39,429 bases of DNA, from positions 1-39,429 of the forward strand of contig JAKAWG010000051.1 of assembly GCA_021817045.1 (NCBI GenBank), written 5' to 3'. Positions within the stretch are counted from its first letter, which is position 1, and every line of letters begins with the position of its first letter. This DNA comes from Acidobacteriota bacterium. GTDB lineage: Bacteria; Acidobacteriota; Terriglobia; UBA7540. The notes beneath the pieces are model-generated. The model worked only from the letters and a program-made list of their open reading frames with translations. It ran no database searches and had not been told where the DNA came from. A program made the translations under genes and the position numbers. This document shows positions 19,774 to 28,500 of the stretch, in pieces.

Positions 19774-20652
19774 GTGCACACTATTGCCAGCGCTTCGAAT
19801 CCACTGATTAGGGTTTTCCGGCGCGCGCTGAAAGAAGGCACGACGCGCAGCGGCTGGCTGGCGGTCGAAGGGCCGCTGCTGATTGAAGAAGCGCTCAAGG
19901 TGGCGAAGCCCACGATCTCGGAACGGTCTTCGGCAAGCAGCGGCGCGGGCGTCTCGCCCGTGAATGAGCACGGGCAAGAAGCTCGTGCCACGAGCGTAGT
20001 CCGTAGTGCCATCGCGACTCCCTCAGCGGCGCGGAAGTTTGCCGGCTTGCTCGCGCGGCTGCCCGGCGATGCCGAGCGCGTTGAAGTCAGTGAGCGCCTG
20101 TTCACAACTCTGGCTCAAACGGTCACTCCGCAAGGCATCGCCGCGCTGGTCGAGGTGACGCCACCCTCGCTGGACTTGATCCTTAAACTCCCCGACGCTG
20201 TTCTCGTGGTCGCTTGCGGCCTTCAGGATCCGGGAAACCTTGGCGCTATCCTGCGCGCGGCGGAAGCGTTTCGCGTCGCGGCGGTGATCTGCTTGAAGTC
20301 CACAGTAAGCCCTTCGAACCCGAAGGTGGTTCGGGCCTCGGCCGGCGCGGTTTTCCGATTGCCTGTTTTCGCTGGCCTCGAGGCCGACCGGTTTGTCGAT
20401 CAACTGCGACGACACGGCGTGCGGATTGTGGCGGCTGACCCGCACAGCCCGAACTCCCTTCCAAAGGCCGATCTGCGCGGCCCGATGGCGCTCCTGGTTG
20501 GCAACGAAGCCGGAGGGCTGGGCGACGACTTGCTCCGAAACGCGAATGTGCGCCTCAGCATTCCAGTAGCCGCAAACGTCGATTCCCTCAACGCCGCTAT
20601 GGCTGCCGGGATTTTTCTCTACGAAGCCGCCCGCCAGCGCCGCCTTGGGTAG
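19774..20652 (+). CDS. SpoU/TrmH-family RNA 2'-O-ribose methyltransferase
   Basis: A 292-residue SPOUT methyltransferase that would methylate a ribose in rRNA or tRNA using S-adenosylmethionine. The N-terminal substrate-binding region (ASNPLIRVFRRAL, WLAVEGPLLIEEAL) resembles the RlmB/TsnR type. The knotted catalytic domain has motif 1 LQDPGNLGAILRAAEAF, motif 2 ALLVGNEAGGLGDDLL and motif 3 IPVAANVDSLNAAMAAGIFL. Between about residues 52 and 88 lies an unconserved insert coded by a palindromic repeat (19940-19998); family members normally continue straight into the helix at RKFAGLLARL. The start is GTG at 19774 (HTIASASNPLI). It follows the GT20 gene by 45 bases. The target nucleotide cannot be told from sequence. 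Confidence 0.9.
   Translation: MHTIASASNPLIRVFRRALKEGTTRSGWLAVEGPLLIEEALKVAKPTISERSSASSGAGVSPVNEHGQEARATSVVRSAIATPSAARKFAGLLARLPGDAERVEVSERLFTTLAQTVTPQGIAALVEVTPPSLDLILKLPDAVLVVACGLQDPGNLGAILRAAEAFRVAAVICLKSTVSPSNPKVVRASAGAVFRLPVFAGLEADRFVDQLRRHGVRIVAADPHSPNSLPKADLRGPMALLVGNEAGGLGDDLLRNANVRLSIPVAANVDSLNAAMAAGIFLYEAARQRRLG
19940..19998. repeat. REP-like palindromic repeat inserted in frame in the methyltransferase gene
   Basis: Three hairpin-forming palindromes follow one another: CGGGCG-TCT-CGCCCG (19946-19960), CACGGGC-AAGAA-GCTCGTG (19969-19987, one mismatch) and GCTCGTG-C-CACGAGC (19981-19995). The text resembles dispersed 'cgggcgtctcgcccgtg / gggcaagaagctcgtgcc' repeats that I know from soil bacterial genomes. 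It reads through as GAGVSPVNEHGQEARATS without a stop and falls between two conserved parts of the SPOUT protein. Confidence 0.7.
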
Positions 20653-20723
20653 TCCAGGGACACGAACATCGACACAGATTGGCCGCCTATTGCAGACATT
20701 CCTTTCTGTTCCAACGTCGCTAT

Positions 20724-20996
20724 CAATTCCCGATTTGTGACGACATTTTGTCACACCAGGAGGGGAGAGATCGCAAGTGCAGTGGCAGACTTGAAGATTT
20801 GACCCGGCGCAGGTCCGAATGCGGAATCCTGACCAATTCCCGATTTGAGCCGGTTCTGTCCAGATCCCGATTGGGGCAGCCAACCGATTTCACCTAGAGG
20901 GACGAAGATTACCGGTGCCGTCCAGATCCCGATTGCGGGTTTGTCCCCATGCTGACCAATTCCCGATTCGACCTCGCGCTGCCCGAATCCCGATTG
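20724..20996. repeat. Six-copy direct repeat, consensus CTGNCCARATCCCGATTKG
   Basis: Copies with the core CCCGATT start at 20724, 20834, 20861, 20923, 20957 and 20984. Two subtypes are seen, CAATTCCCGATT (copies 1, 2, 5) and CAGATCCCGATT or GAATCCCGATT (copies 3, 4, 6). An AATT copy is followed by an ATCC copy exactly 27 bases later twice (20834/20861 and 20957/20984). Most copies are preceded by TGACC, TGTCC or TGCCC. The bases between copies differ, so this is a set of spaced binding-site-like motifs, not a simple tandem repeat. Function unknown. Confidence 0.75.
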
Positions 20997-21049
20997 CAGG
21001 CGCTTCTTTGAGGCGAAGAGCTCAACAGGGAGAACACTCGGAGGTTTTT

Positions 21050-21106
21050 TGCCCCTCACCCGGCTCGCTCCGCTCGCTACCCTCTCCCCGAGGGAGAGGG
21101 CTTCGA
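21050..21106. repeat. REP-like dispersed repeat with hairpin
   Basis: Contains GCCCCTCACCCGGCTCGCTC, the short repeat CGCTCCGCTCGC, and the palindrome CCCTCTCCCC-GAGGGAGAGGG near its right end. This text is a very common extragenic palindromic repeat type in GC-rich bacterial genomes. No function is implied. Confidence 0.6.
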
Positions 21107-21335
21107 ACGCAAATTTTCGGGGTGTCGTGAAGCGATGTGAGCAACTGCTTTTGGGTCGCGGCTCCGCGCTCTCCGTATTGTGAAAAGCGCAGAAACAACC
21201 GAGAGCCTCCGTGATCTCTGTAGTGAGCCTTGAGGGCCGCAGAAAACACAGAGATTCTCCAAAGCCGAGGGGCGAAATCGCCAGAACTGCAATTAGCACG
21301 AATTCACGCACCCCTCGGTTATACACCCCTGAAAT

Positions 21336-21371
21336 GAGACAATGGAGACAGGTGAGACAAATGAGACAGTT
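21336..21371. repeat. Four-copy 9-bp tandem repeat GAGACANNN upstream of rarA
   Basis: GAGACA recurs at 21336, 21345, 21354 and 21363, an exact 9-base period, followed by a run of T (21370-21376). The last copy ends about 25 bases before the rarA start codon, so it lies in the leader or promoter region. The other three bases of each unit vary. Confidence 0.8.
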
Positions 21372-21395
21372 TTTTTCAAAGACTTGTAGGGTGTG

Positions 21396-22748
21396 ATGGG
21401 ACTATTTGAGCCACAACCGAGAACGGACGAAGCGGCGGATGCCGGGCGGCCGCTGGCCGACCGCATGAGGCCGGCGAACCTTGAAGAATTCGTAGGACAG
21501 GCGCACCTACTGGGCCCGGGCAAGCCTTTGCGCCGGCTGATCGAGCAGGACGATGTTGCATCAATGATCCTGTGGGGACCGCCGGGCTCGGGCAAGACGA
21601 CTCTGGCCATGCTCATCGCTCGCCGCACCCGCAGCGATTTCGTCAAATTCAGCGCGGTGCTTTCCGGCGTGCGGGAAATCCGGGAGGTGATGGCCGCCGC
21701 GGAAAAGGCGCGCGCATATGGCCGGCGAACGATTCTCTTCATCGACGAGATTCACCGTTTCAATAAAGCTCAGCAGGATGCCTTTCTGCCCTATGTCGAG
21801 CGCGGCGACATCGTGTTGATTGGCGCAACTACGGAAAATCCATCCTTTGAAGTTAATTCCGCGTTGCTCTCGCGGGTGAAGGTCTACGTCCTTTCGGCGC
21901 TTTCGACGGATGAAATTCAGGCGCTTCTGGCGCGCGCGCTCAGCGACAAAGAGCGAGGGCTTGGGCGCGAGCGTGTGAAGATCACGGAGGGCCAGCTCCG
22001 GCAGATCGCCATATTTGCGAATGGCGACGCCCGCGCGGCCTATAACACGGTTGAAACCGCCGTTGCCGCAGCTCCTCGCGATGCGGAAGGCTCGGCAGAG
22101 GTGACGGACGCGCTGCTCGAAGACGCGATTCAACGCAAGATTCTGCTCTACGACAAGGCAGGAGAGGAGCACTACAATCTTATTTCCGCGCTCCACAAAT
22201 CGGTGCGCAATTCCGATCCCGACGCCGCGCTTTATTGGCTCGCGCGGATGCTCGAAGCGGGCGAAGACCCGCTCTACATCGCGAGGCGGCTGATTCGCAT
22301 GGCCTCCGAAGATATTGGTTTGGCCGAACCCGGCGCGTTGGGGCTGGCGGTTGCGGCGATGCAGGCGGCGCACTTCGTGGGTCTGCCTGAAGGGAACCTC
22401 GCGCTGGCCGAAGCGGCGGTCTATCTGGCGCTTGCGCCCAAATCGAACGCCCTTTATACCGGCTATGGCCACGTCGCCGAAGATGTAAAGAAGGCGGTGA
22501 CTGAGCCTGTGCCCTTGCACCTGCGCAATCCGGTTACCGGATTGATGGCGGGAATGGGGTACGGCAAGGGATACCAATACGCCCACGACGCTCCGGACCG
22601 CCTGACGGATATGACCTGCCTGCCCGAGCGGCTGAAAGACCGCCGCTACTACTTCCCAACCGAAGAAGGTTTTGAGAAGAGGCTCAATGAGAGACTCGAG
22701 GCCATCCGCGAATGGAAGAGAAAAGCGGGGGAGCGTGGCTCGTCATGA
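21396..22748 (+). CDS. rarA: Replication-associated recombination ATPase RarA (MgsA)
   Basis: A 450-residue AAA+ ATPase of the clamp-loader-like group that acts at stalled replication forks in the cytoplasm. It has Walker A GPPGSGKT at 61-68, Walker [19 protein letters not shown], sensor [22 protein letters not shown] and the C-terminal tetramerisation region with [21 protein letters not shown] and [21 protein letters not shown]. Length and motifs match the family. The ATG at 21396 is used; a GTG directly before it (21393) is also in frame. The TGA overlaps an ATG (ATGA, 22745-22748) of a small downstream ORF. The upstream region carries the 9-bp tandem repeat. Confidence 0.97.
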   Translation: MGLFEPQPRTDEAADAGRPLADRMRPANLEEFVGQAHLLGPGKPLRRLIEQDDVASMILWGPPGSGKTTLAMLIARRTRSDFVKFSAVLSGVREIREVMAAAEKARAYGRRTILFIDEIHRFNKAQQDAFLPYVERGDIVLIGATTENPSFEVNSALLSRVKVYVLSALSTDEIQALLARALSDKERGLGRERVKITEGQLRQIAIFANGDARAAYNTVETAVAAAPRDAEGSAEVTDALLEDAIQRKILLYDKAGEEHYNLISALHKSVRNSDPDAALYWLARMLEAGEDPLYIARRLIRMASEDIGLAEPGALGLAVAAMQAAHFVGLPEGNLALAEAAVYLALAPKSNALYTGYGHVAEDVKKAVTEPVPLHLRNPVTGLMAGMGYGKGYQYAHDAPDRLTDMTCLPERLKDRRYYFPTEEGFEKRLNERLEAIREWKRKAGERGSS

Positions 22749-23011
22749 AGCGTTCCGACACGGTTTTTAACGGCGGTAAGCTAGCCGGTTCGGCAGTCGA
22801 GCAGGTAATTGCTGCGGCCGTTGGGCAGCCCGCTCCAAGCCTTTTCCAGATTCCGTCCGGCTACACAGGCGTAGTCCTTCGGAAGCGCTGGCCCGACGGG
22901 CATTGGTCCTGGATCGGACATGTGTTTACTGCAAGCGGACAGGAGAAGTTCTCGATCAGGTGTATGAGTCGGCTCACAGTTTCTGACGGTCCGTGTGTCG
23001 GGCGCACGTAG
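22745..23011 (+). CDS. Small hypothetical protein, coupled to rarA
   Basis: An 88-residue frame whose ATG overlaps the rarA stop codon as ATGA. It reads [20 protein letters not shown], later [20 protein letters not shown], and has no signal peptide or membrane helix. I do not recognise a family. The overlap is typical of translational coupling, but the C-terminal third looks of low quality ([14 protein letters not shown]), and no terminator follows on this strand. It may be a true small gene or chance. Confidence 0.3.
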   Translation: MKRSDTVFNGGKLAGSAVEQVIAAAVGQPAPSLFQIPSGYTGVVLRKRWPDGHWSWIGHVFTASGQEKFSIRCMSRLTVSDGPCVGRT

Positions 23012-23048
23012 CGCAAACCTGCTTATGAGGTCGGATGTGGCCCTTCCA

Positions 23049-23071
23049 TTAAAAAAGCCGCGGACCCCGCG
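23049..23071 (-). terminator. Rho-independent terminator for the RidA-like unit
   Basis: On the minus strand the hairpin CGCGG-GGT-CCGCG (23071-23059) is followed by GC and six T (complement of A 23051-23056). It lies 22 bases beyond the stop at 23093 and faces genes transcribed leftward. Confidence 0.65.
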
Positions 23072-23092
23072 CCAGCAGGGACACGCTACCCC

Positions 23093-23311
23093 CTACAGCT
23101 TCACGGCCTGAATGAGGTTCTGCGCAACGAAACTTGATGGATCCCGCGCCAGCTTCTCAAACTCAGGCCCGGAATACCCCAACGAGTCAGTGGGAATTTC
23201 GCTGATGGTGATTTGGTAGCTAGCCTCGGCTGAGCGTACCACGCGCGGCGAGCTCAGATGTCGTTCTGCGAAGCGATGCCTGCTGAAAGGGCGTAGCCGC
23301 GTCACAGGCAT
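23093..23311 (-). CDS. Small hypothetical protein between ridA-like gene and terminator
   Basis: A 72-residue frame starting at ATG 23311, about 20 bases after the RidA-like stop, and ending 22 bases before a terminator. The C-terminal half is protein-like (YQITISEIPTDSLGYSGPEF, then FVAQNLIQAVKL), while the N-terminal part is Arg-rich. There is no clear ribosome binding site, and no family is recognised. It could equally be the 3' untranslated part of the RidA-like transcript. Confidence 0.3.
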   Translation of the reverse strand: MPVTRLRPFSRHRFAERHLSSPRVVRSAEASYQITISEIPTDSLGYSGPEFEKLARDPSSFVAQNLIQAVKL

Positions 23312-23330
23312 TTTGGTGAGTCATTTTGTG

Positions 23331-23720
23331 TCACGACACCGCTGTGGCCTCAATTTCGACCATCATTTCCGGGTCAATGAGGCTCTGCACGCCGACCAAC
23401 GTCGTGGCCGGATGGATTTCGCCGAAGGACTCGGCGTGGGCCTTGGCCACGTCCTTCCAGCGATCAATCTGGGTGAGGTAGATGCGCGTTCGGACCACGT
23501 GTTCGAGCCCCAGCCCGACGCGTTTGAGCGCATTTTCGATGTTTTGGATCGCCTGCTTGCTTTGTGCGTAAGCATCTCCGGGTGAAAGGACCTTGCCGGC
23601 AGGGTCCGTGCCGGTCGTTCCGGAAACATAGACGACATCTCCAGCCTGGACCGCGCGCGCGTAGCCTGCCAGGGGCTCCCATGGCGTTCCCGAGAAAACC
23701 TTATTGCGTTTCACTTTCAT
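23331..23720 (-). CDS. RidA/YjgF-family protein lacking the catalytic Arg
   Basis: A 129-residue Rid-family protein with the usual marks: VVYVSGTTGTDPAGKV, QAIQNIENALKRVG, RTRIYLTQID and the C-terminal SLIDPEMMVEIEATA. True RidA enamine/imine deaminases use an Arg in a PxRS motif (Arg105 in E. coli). Here the aligned sequence is HPATTLVGV, with Thr106 in its place. Deamination of 2-aminoacrylate by the standard mechanism is therefore doubtful, and the protein fits the Arg-less Rid subfamilies of unknown or other function. GAGGAG sits six bases before the ATG. The gene follows a thioesterase gene at 143 bases on the same strand, and a terminator lies downstream at 23049. Confidence 0.88.
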   Translation of the reverse strand: MKVKRNKVFSGTPWEPLAGYARAVQAGDVVYVSGTTGTDPAGKVLSPGDAYAQSKQAIQNIENALKRVGLGLEHVVRTRIYLTQIDRWKDVAKAHAESFGEIHPATTLVGVQSLIDPEMMVEIEATAVS

Positions 23721-23863
23721 GGCATTCTCCTCTTGACCGCTCCGGGAACATCCCTGTATCGCGCAAGCCGTCCCGGCGCGCGGCCTTCGAGCGATATGTG
23801 TGCAATTCCCCGCCGGCCTTCTCGCGCTTCGTTTCCTTGTGCGCGAGGGCCACTTCGTAAGAA

Positions 23864-24364
23864 CTAAATTTCGAAGTACCGCCGGTGAGCGCGGGCGGCG
23901 AGACTGAGTCTTCGCCGCCGTCTGGCGAGAGCTTCCCGGTACCGGCGTCGCTCCTCTGCCGTGCGCGGCGCAAGCGTCGGCACCGGAACCGGCTTGCCAG
24001 AAGTATCCACGGCAACGTAGGTAAGAAAAGCCGAGCTGGTCTGAAGCCGTTTTGCCAAGACGTAGTCCTCAACGTAAACGTTCACCTCAACTTCCATCGA
24101 GGTGCGGAACGCCCGCGTGACCAGAGCCTTCAGTACGATGATCTGGCCGACGTGGATGGGATGAACGAAGTCCAGCGAATCGACGGAAGCCGTCACCACG
24201 TTAGACCTCGCGTGCCGGTGCGCGGCGATAGCGCCGGCAATGTCGATCAGGTGCATCACCTTGCCCCCCAGGATCGTTCCCAGCGGATTGGCATCGTTCG
24301 GAAGCGCTACCTCCACCATCTCGGCGGCCGATTCCGCCACGCTTCTGGCCCGCATCTTCGGCAT
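23864..24364 (-). CDS. Acyl-CoA thioesterase (hotdog fold, YciA/BFIT type)
   Basis: A 166-residue cytoplasmic hydrolase of acyl-CoA thioesters. The core motif NPLGTILGGKVMHLIDIAGA (26-45) carries the active-site Asp of the hotdog family in LIDIAGA, and VTASVDSLDFVHPIHVGQII is the following strand region. The last 35 residues are Arg-rich (EERRRYREALARRRRR), an unusual basic tail that may bind acidic partners or is simply compositional. It is transcribed leftward, away from the TPR gene at 24466, so 24365-24465 should hold divergent promoters, none of which I can assign. Acyl chain specificity is unknown. Confidence 0.88.
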   Translation of the reverse strand: MPKMRARSVAESAAEMVEVALPNDANPLGTILGGKVMHLIDIAGAIAAHRHARSNVVTASVDSLDFVHPIHVGQIIVLKALVTRAFRTSMEVEVNVYVEDYVLAKRLQTSSAFLTYVAVDTSGKPVPVPTLAPRTAEERRRYREALARRRRRLSLAARAHRRYFEI

Positions 24365-24465
24365 TTTTGCGTTTCCCAGGCTGCTTATAGTATTTTATGA
24401 GGGCTTAATCATGCAACCCGGCACGGGCGCCGGAAGCCCGGTTGTGTCCAACATCGAAGGGGACA

Positions 24466-24786
24466 ATGGAACCGTCACGCATCCAATCTTTGCAAGAGGC
24501 GCTCCAACTCAATCCGGGTAACGTGTTTGCACGCTACGCTCTGGCCATGGAATTGATGCGATCGCCGCAATCGGAGCAGGCGTGGGAACACTTTGAGATT
24601 TTACTCGCCCACCATCCCGACTATACCGCGACGTATTTGCAGGCAGGGATGCATTTGGTCCGGCAGGGGCGGCGCTCCGAGGCCCGGCAAGTGCTTGCAA
24701 AAGGCATAGAGGTTGCCCAAATACACGGCGACCAGCACGCGCGTAGCGAACTTGAAGCAGCCATAAACGACCTCTCCGAAGAGTGA
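24466..24786 (+). CDS. Small TPR-repeat protein
   Basis: A 106-residue protein made almost wholly of tetratricopeptide-like helical pairs: LQLNPGNVFARYALAMELMR, AWEHFEILLAHHPDYTATYL and AGMHLVRQGRRSEARQVLAK. There is no signal peptide or membrane helix, so it is probably a cytoplasmic adaptor. Start 24466 is chosen because AAGGGG lies just upstream and the repeat begins soon after; a frame extension to 24442 adds eight unconserved residues. It converges with skp; the 107-base gap between them shows no clear terminator. The partner protein is unknown. Confidence 0.8.
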   Translation: MEPSRIQSLQEALQLNPGNVFARYALAMELMRSPQSEQAWEHFEILLAHHPDYTATYLQAGMHLVRQGRRSEARQVLAKGIEVAQIHGDQHARSELEAAINDLSEE

Positions 24787-24893
24787 GAGCCGACCCTTAA
24801 GGCGCGAAAGAATACCTGCCACCCGCGTGCGACGTCGCCCCTTGGAACTCGCGGATTTAGCCTCCTAAGAGACTGGCTGGAGGCCAACCTAGT

Positions 24894-25511
24894 TCAGTTG
24901 GCCGGCTTATCGCCTTTGGCAACCGACGTGGGCGCAGAAGCCGGAGCGGCGGAAGCTGAAGCCGTCGACACCGGGTACATCTTGTTGTATAGCGCCACGA
25001 TGGGCTGGGTGATGTCGATGGTTTTCGCGGCGTAGTAGACCGGAACCTGCTGGTCGCCGATCACCAGCGAAAAGTGGTGCTGCCGGGCATATTGAGAGAT
25101 CACCTTCACCATTTTCTGGCCAATCTTTGTGATCGCCTCCTGCTCGTCGGCTTGCATATCATCCTGAGCGTCTTGCTGGTTGTCCTTGAAATGCCGCTGC
25201 TTCTCGTCAAGCTCACGGCTCAGCGTGTACCGCTCGCTGTCGCTGAGCATCGTGCTTTGGTTCTGCAGTTTATCCTGCAGAGCGGTGATCGCCTTTTGCT
25301 GTGTCTGCAGAGCCTGCTGACGTGGGGCGTATTTCTGCCTCAAGTTGGCGAGCGCCTGCTTGCCCGCGTTCGTCTCTCCGATCGCTTGCTGGATGTTAAT
25401 GACTGCGACTTGCGCCGAGGCGCTGCCCTGGCCGGTGGCTTGGGCCGCCGACAGCACTGGCGCAGCCAGCAAGCAAGCCAAAACAACGAGATTAAACTTC
25501 CTGGTGTTCAT
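24894..25511 (-). CDS. skp: OmpH/Skp-family periplasmic chaperone
   Basis: A 205-residue exported protein. Residues 1-23 are a signal peptide (MNTRKFNLVVLACLLAAPVL, cut after SAAQA). The body begins with the OmpH hallmark VAVINIQQAIGETNAGKQAL, continues with a charged, Gln-rich coiled coil (about 60-130) and ends with the strand-forming region HHFSLVIGDQQVPVYYAAKT typical of the family. A Ser/Ala/Pro tail of about 30 residues is extra. Skp holds unfolded outer-membrane proteins for the BAM complex. It sits 60 bases downstream of bamA on the same strand, the classic bamA-skp pairing. GAGGGAG precedes the ATG. Confidence 0.93.
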   Translation of the reverse strand: MNTRKFNLVVLACLLAAPVLSAAQATGQGSASAQVAVINIQQAIGETNAGKQALANLRQKYAPRQQALQTQQKAITALQDKLQNQSTMLSDSERYTLSRELDEKQRHFKDNQQDAQDDMQADEQEAITKIGQKMVKVISQYARQHHFSLVIGDQQVPVYYAAKTIDITQPIVALYNKMYPVSTASASAAPASAPTSVAKGDKPAN

Positions 25512-25571
25512 GCAAACTCCCTCGTGTGATTAATTTCAATATGATAGCACGGTCTTCCCCTTTACGCAGCG

Positions 25572-28500
25572 CTAAAACGTCTGCTGAACTGTGAACCCGG
25601 CCATGCCGTGCGGCTCCGAGAAAATTTGCCGCTCGAAATACGGCAGCGCCGAATCGTAGGTAGCAATGTTCGGGAACAGCGATTCCGGTGGCAACTCCTG
25701 CGGCGGCGTCGCGTAAGCGTTTCTCAGCCTGAGCACGTTATAGCCGTAATAAATCTCGATGGGCATGTGGACCATCGGCAGCGTTACATCCAAAGCAAGG
25801 CCGACGGAGCTGCGCGGATGGAAATTCAAACCGGGGATTGGGGTCAGATGCCCCGTCGGCACCTGGAAATAAGGATATTGGCTGGTGATGCTTGACAAGG
25901 CGTTTGGCTGTAGCTTCAGTTGGCTGGGGCGCAGGATGAAAGCGTCGCCGATATCCATAAACGGCGCCAGCACCACGTCCGGCCCGACCACCGGAATCCT
26001 GTACTCGAAGTTACCAAGCAACTCCGTATCGCCGCCTGGCACCTCAGTCGTATTATACGGGAAATTGGTAAAGGAACCGCAAGTCCCGGATTCGACCGTC
26101 CCGTTCGCTGCAACCGCCCAGATGGGGTTGCCCTTCGCGTCGCGGTTGCAGACCTGCCCGATGGTGGGGAACCAGATGACCGGGCTGATGCTGTAAATGT
26201 TGAAGCCGCGAATGTCATACTGGCCGCCCATATAAAACCGGGCATAGGGAGGCGGCACTTTCCCGCCGTAGCCCGAGATGGTTTCGCCCAGGAAATGAAA
26301 GGCGAGCACGTTACGCCCGTGATTGATGGGATGGTAATACTTAAACTCGAGCGCGGGCGAGATGGTGTTGACGTTGCCTCCCAGGATGCTGCCCGAAAAA
26401 CCGAGCGTCGCGGAAATGTACTTGCCGCGGTGCGGAAAGATCGGATTATCGCGATTATCGTAAAGATAAGTCGGGGTAATCTGGCTCTCAATAATGCCGT
26501 TGAGTTGGTTGGGTCCGGCAAACTGGCCGTAATCGAGCGCTTCGAAGAGGCTCTGCGATGCCGCGCTGAAAGCTTGAATGCTGCTGTTCTGGAATTCATA
26601 CGTCAGGCCGAGGCGCGCGAAGGAGCGGCGCATGGGATAGTTGGCAAATACCGTGAAGCCCTTGGAGTTTTGCTGATAATTCTGGAAATACGATTGGCCA
26701 AACGGCGTATTCGTGACGTTTTTGAGGTTCAGCCCAAACAAGGCGCCGTACTGCTGCAATTCGTCAAAGTGGTAATCACTCAGAAAAATGGTGCCACCGA
26801 CGGTCATGGGGCGGTTGAGGAAGTACGGCTCGGTGAAACCTATGTTGGCGCTGGTGACGAAAGTTCCCACCTGGCCGCCGATGCTGAGCGTATCGCCCAA
26901 GCCCAGGAAATTATTCGTCGCGAAATTGGCCCCAACGAAATTGCCGTAAATGCCGCTGATGCCGCCCGAAAAGCCGATCGAGTTGCGGCCCTTCTCCTTC
27001 AGATTGACGTCCAGGTCTACGGTGTGGTTCTTGTTATTTTGCACTACGGTCACACCCTGATAATTCGTTCCGTTCCCCCCTCCTCCCCCCCCAGCCGGCT
27101 TGATCGGATTAAAGTAACCGAGTTGATTGATGCGGTAAATGCTCATCTTCCACAGGGCCGTGTTGAAAACGCTTCCTTCATCAATCAGCAACTGCCGCCG
27201 GATCACCTCATCGCGCGTCTTCGTGTTTCCGCTGAAGTTGATGCGATGAACGAAATACTGGTGAGCTTCATCGAAGTCCAGAGCCAGGTTGATTACCCGG
27301 CGTTTGCGGTCCGGCTCGATATCGGGATTGGCGGTGAAATTGATGTAACCGTAAGCGCCGTAGAGTTTCGTGTAATTTTTGAGAGCCTTGCGAACTTTGC
27401 TTAGGTCGAAGATGTCGCCCGTCTTCATCCCCAGGAGCAGCTCGAGTTGCTGCGTCTTGAAAAGGTGGTTGCCCCGAATCTCAAACCGGCCCAGGCGATA
27501 CTGGTGGCCTTGCTCAATCGGAACGGTAATGTTCACCTGCTTGCCTCGGCCGCGCCCGAGGAAGATGAAGGGCAGTGGGCGGTGGGTGGTCACCGTCTTG
27601 GTGATCGGCTCCTCGGGCAGCGCAAAGAAATAGCCGTGCGCCTGGTAAAGCTCGCGGATCTTCTCGAGATCCGCATCCACTTTGTCCTTGTTATATGTCT
27701 TGTGGAAGATCCAGAACCATGGCGGCAGCCCGATGGGCTTAGAATACTTCATCGTCTCGATCAACTTAGACTTCGGAAACACGGTGTCTCCCTGGAAAAT
27801 GATCTTGCCTACCTTCACCTTCGGCCCTTCGACCACCACAAACGTCAGCGCTACCGAATCCGGAGGGATGTCCCGCGTGCGCGCCCGCACCGTGGCGTAC
27901 TGCCGGCCGTTTTCCGCGAGCATCTCTTCAAGAACGACGATGGCTCGCTTGACGACCACGGGATCGTACTGCGACATGATGGAAAGGGGGACTTTTTCCT
28001 GCTGAAAGCGGTCCATCACGTCGGACTCCGTCAGTGAACTCATGCCCTTGTAATCGATGCTGCGGATCAGTTTCTTTTCGCGGAGAAAGAAGGTGATGAT
28101 CTTTCCGTATTTGCCGTCCGAGGCAACGCAGCGGATGTCATCAAAATAGCCCGTGTTCCACAGCGCCATGAAGTCGCGCTCGAGGTTGTTCACATTGTAG
28201 GCGTCGCCGCGGTGAGTGAAGATGCGTGCCTGCAGGGTGGAATCAGGAATGCGGCGGTTGCCGCGGAATATGATGGCCTCAATCAGCGGCGGGCCCTCTT
28301 TCCCGGGCTTGGCTGTGGGTTTTCGTGCAGTCGGGACTGGAGCGAGTCCCGGGGCCTGGAGCTGAATCTTGCCGCTGGGCGCGGGCTGCTTCTCTTGCGG
28401 CGCGGGTGCCACTCCGGGATTTTGAAGCTGAATCTTGCCCGCCGCGCTCGGCGGCTGGTTGGCAGACTTTTGCGCCGCGGCTTTCGGCTTGGCGGGCGGC

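Larger units (their letters stand above)
20653..21395. other. Non-coding, repeat-rich intergenic region
   Basis: About 740 bases without a believable gene. From left to right it holds an array of six ATCCCGATT-type motifs (20724-20996) with an inverted repeat TGTGAC-8-GTCACA (20736-20755), a REP-like element (21050-21106), a segment resembling dispersed 'ctccgtgatctctgtagtgag' repeats (about 21195-21255), and a 9-bp tandem repeat next to rarA (21336-21371). The open frames crossing it on both strands change character at each repeat boundary and show no domain. Confidence 0.7.

Noticed and set aside
20023..20883. A 286-codon minus-strand frame opposite the methyltransferase
   Set aside because: Antisense of the SPOUT catalytic motifs and extends into the non-coding array; no domain.
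20724..20996. Possible CRISPR array
   Set aside because: The repeated core is only about 12-16 bases, copies are degenerate and spacings range from 27 to 110 bases; no cas genes are present.
20751..21326. A 191-codon minus-strand frame with repeated SGIGQ-like peptides
   Set aside because: The peptide repeats are the ATCCCGATT motif array read in translation, and the frame also crosses a REP-like element and another dispersed repeat, so it is very unlikely to be a protein.
25920..27404. A 494-codon plus-strand frame inside bamA
   Set aside because: Antisense of the BamA barrel and POTRA region, which is clearly coding on the minus strand; no domain is recognisable in it.
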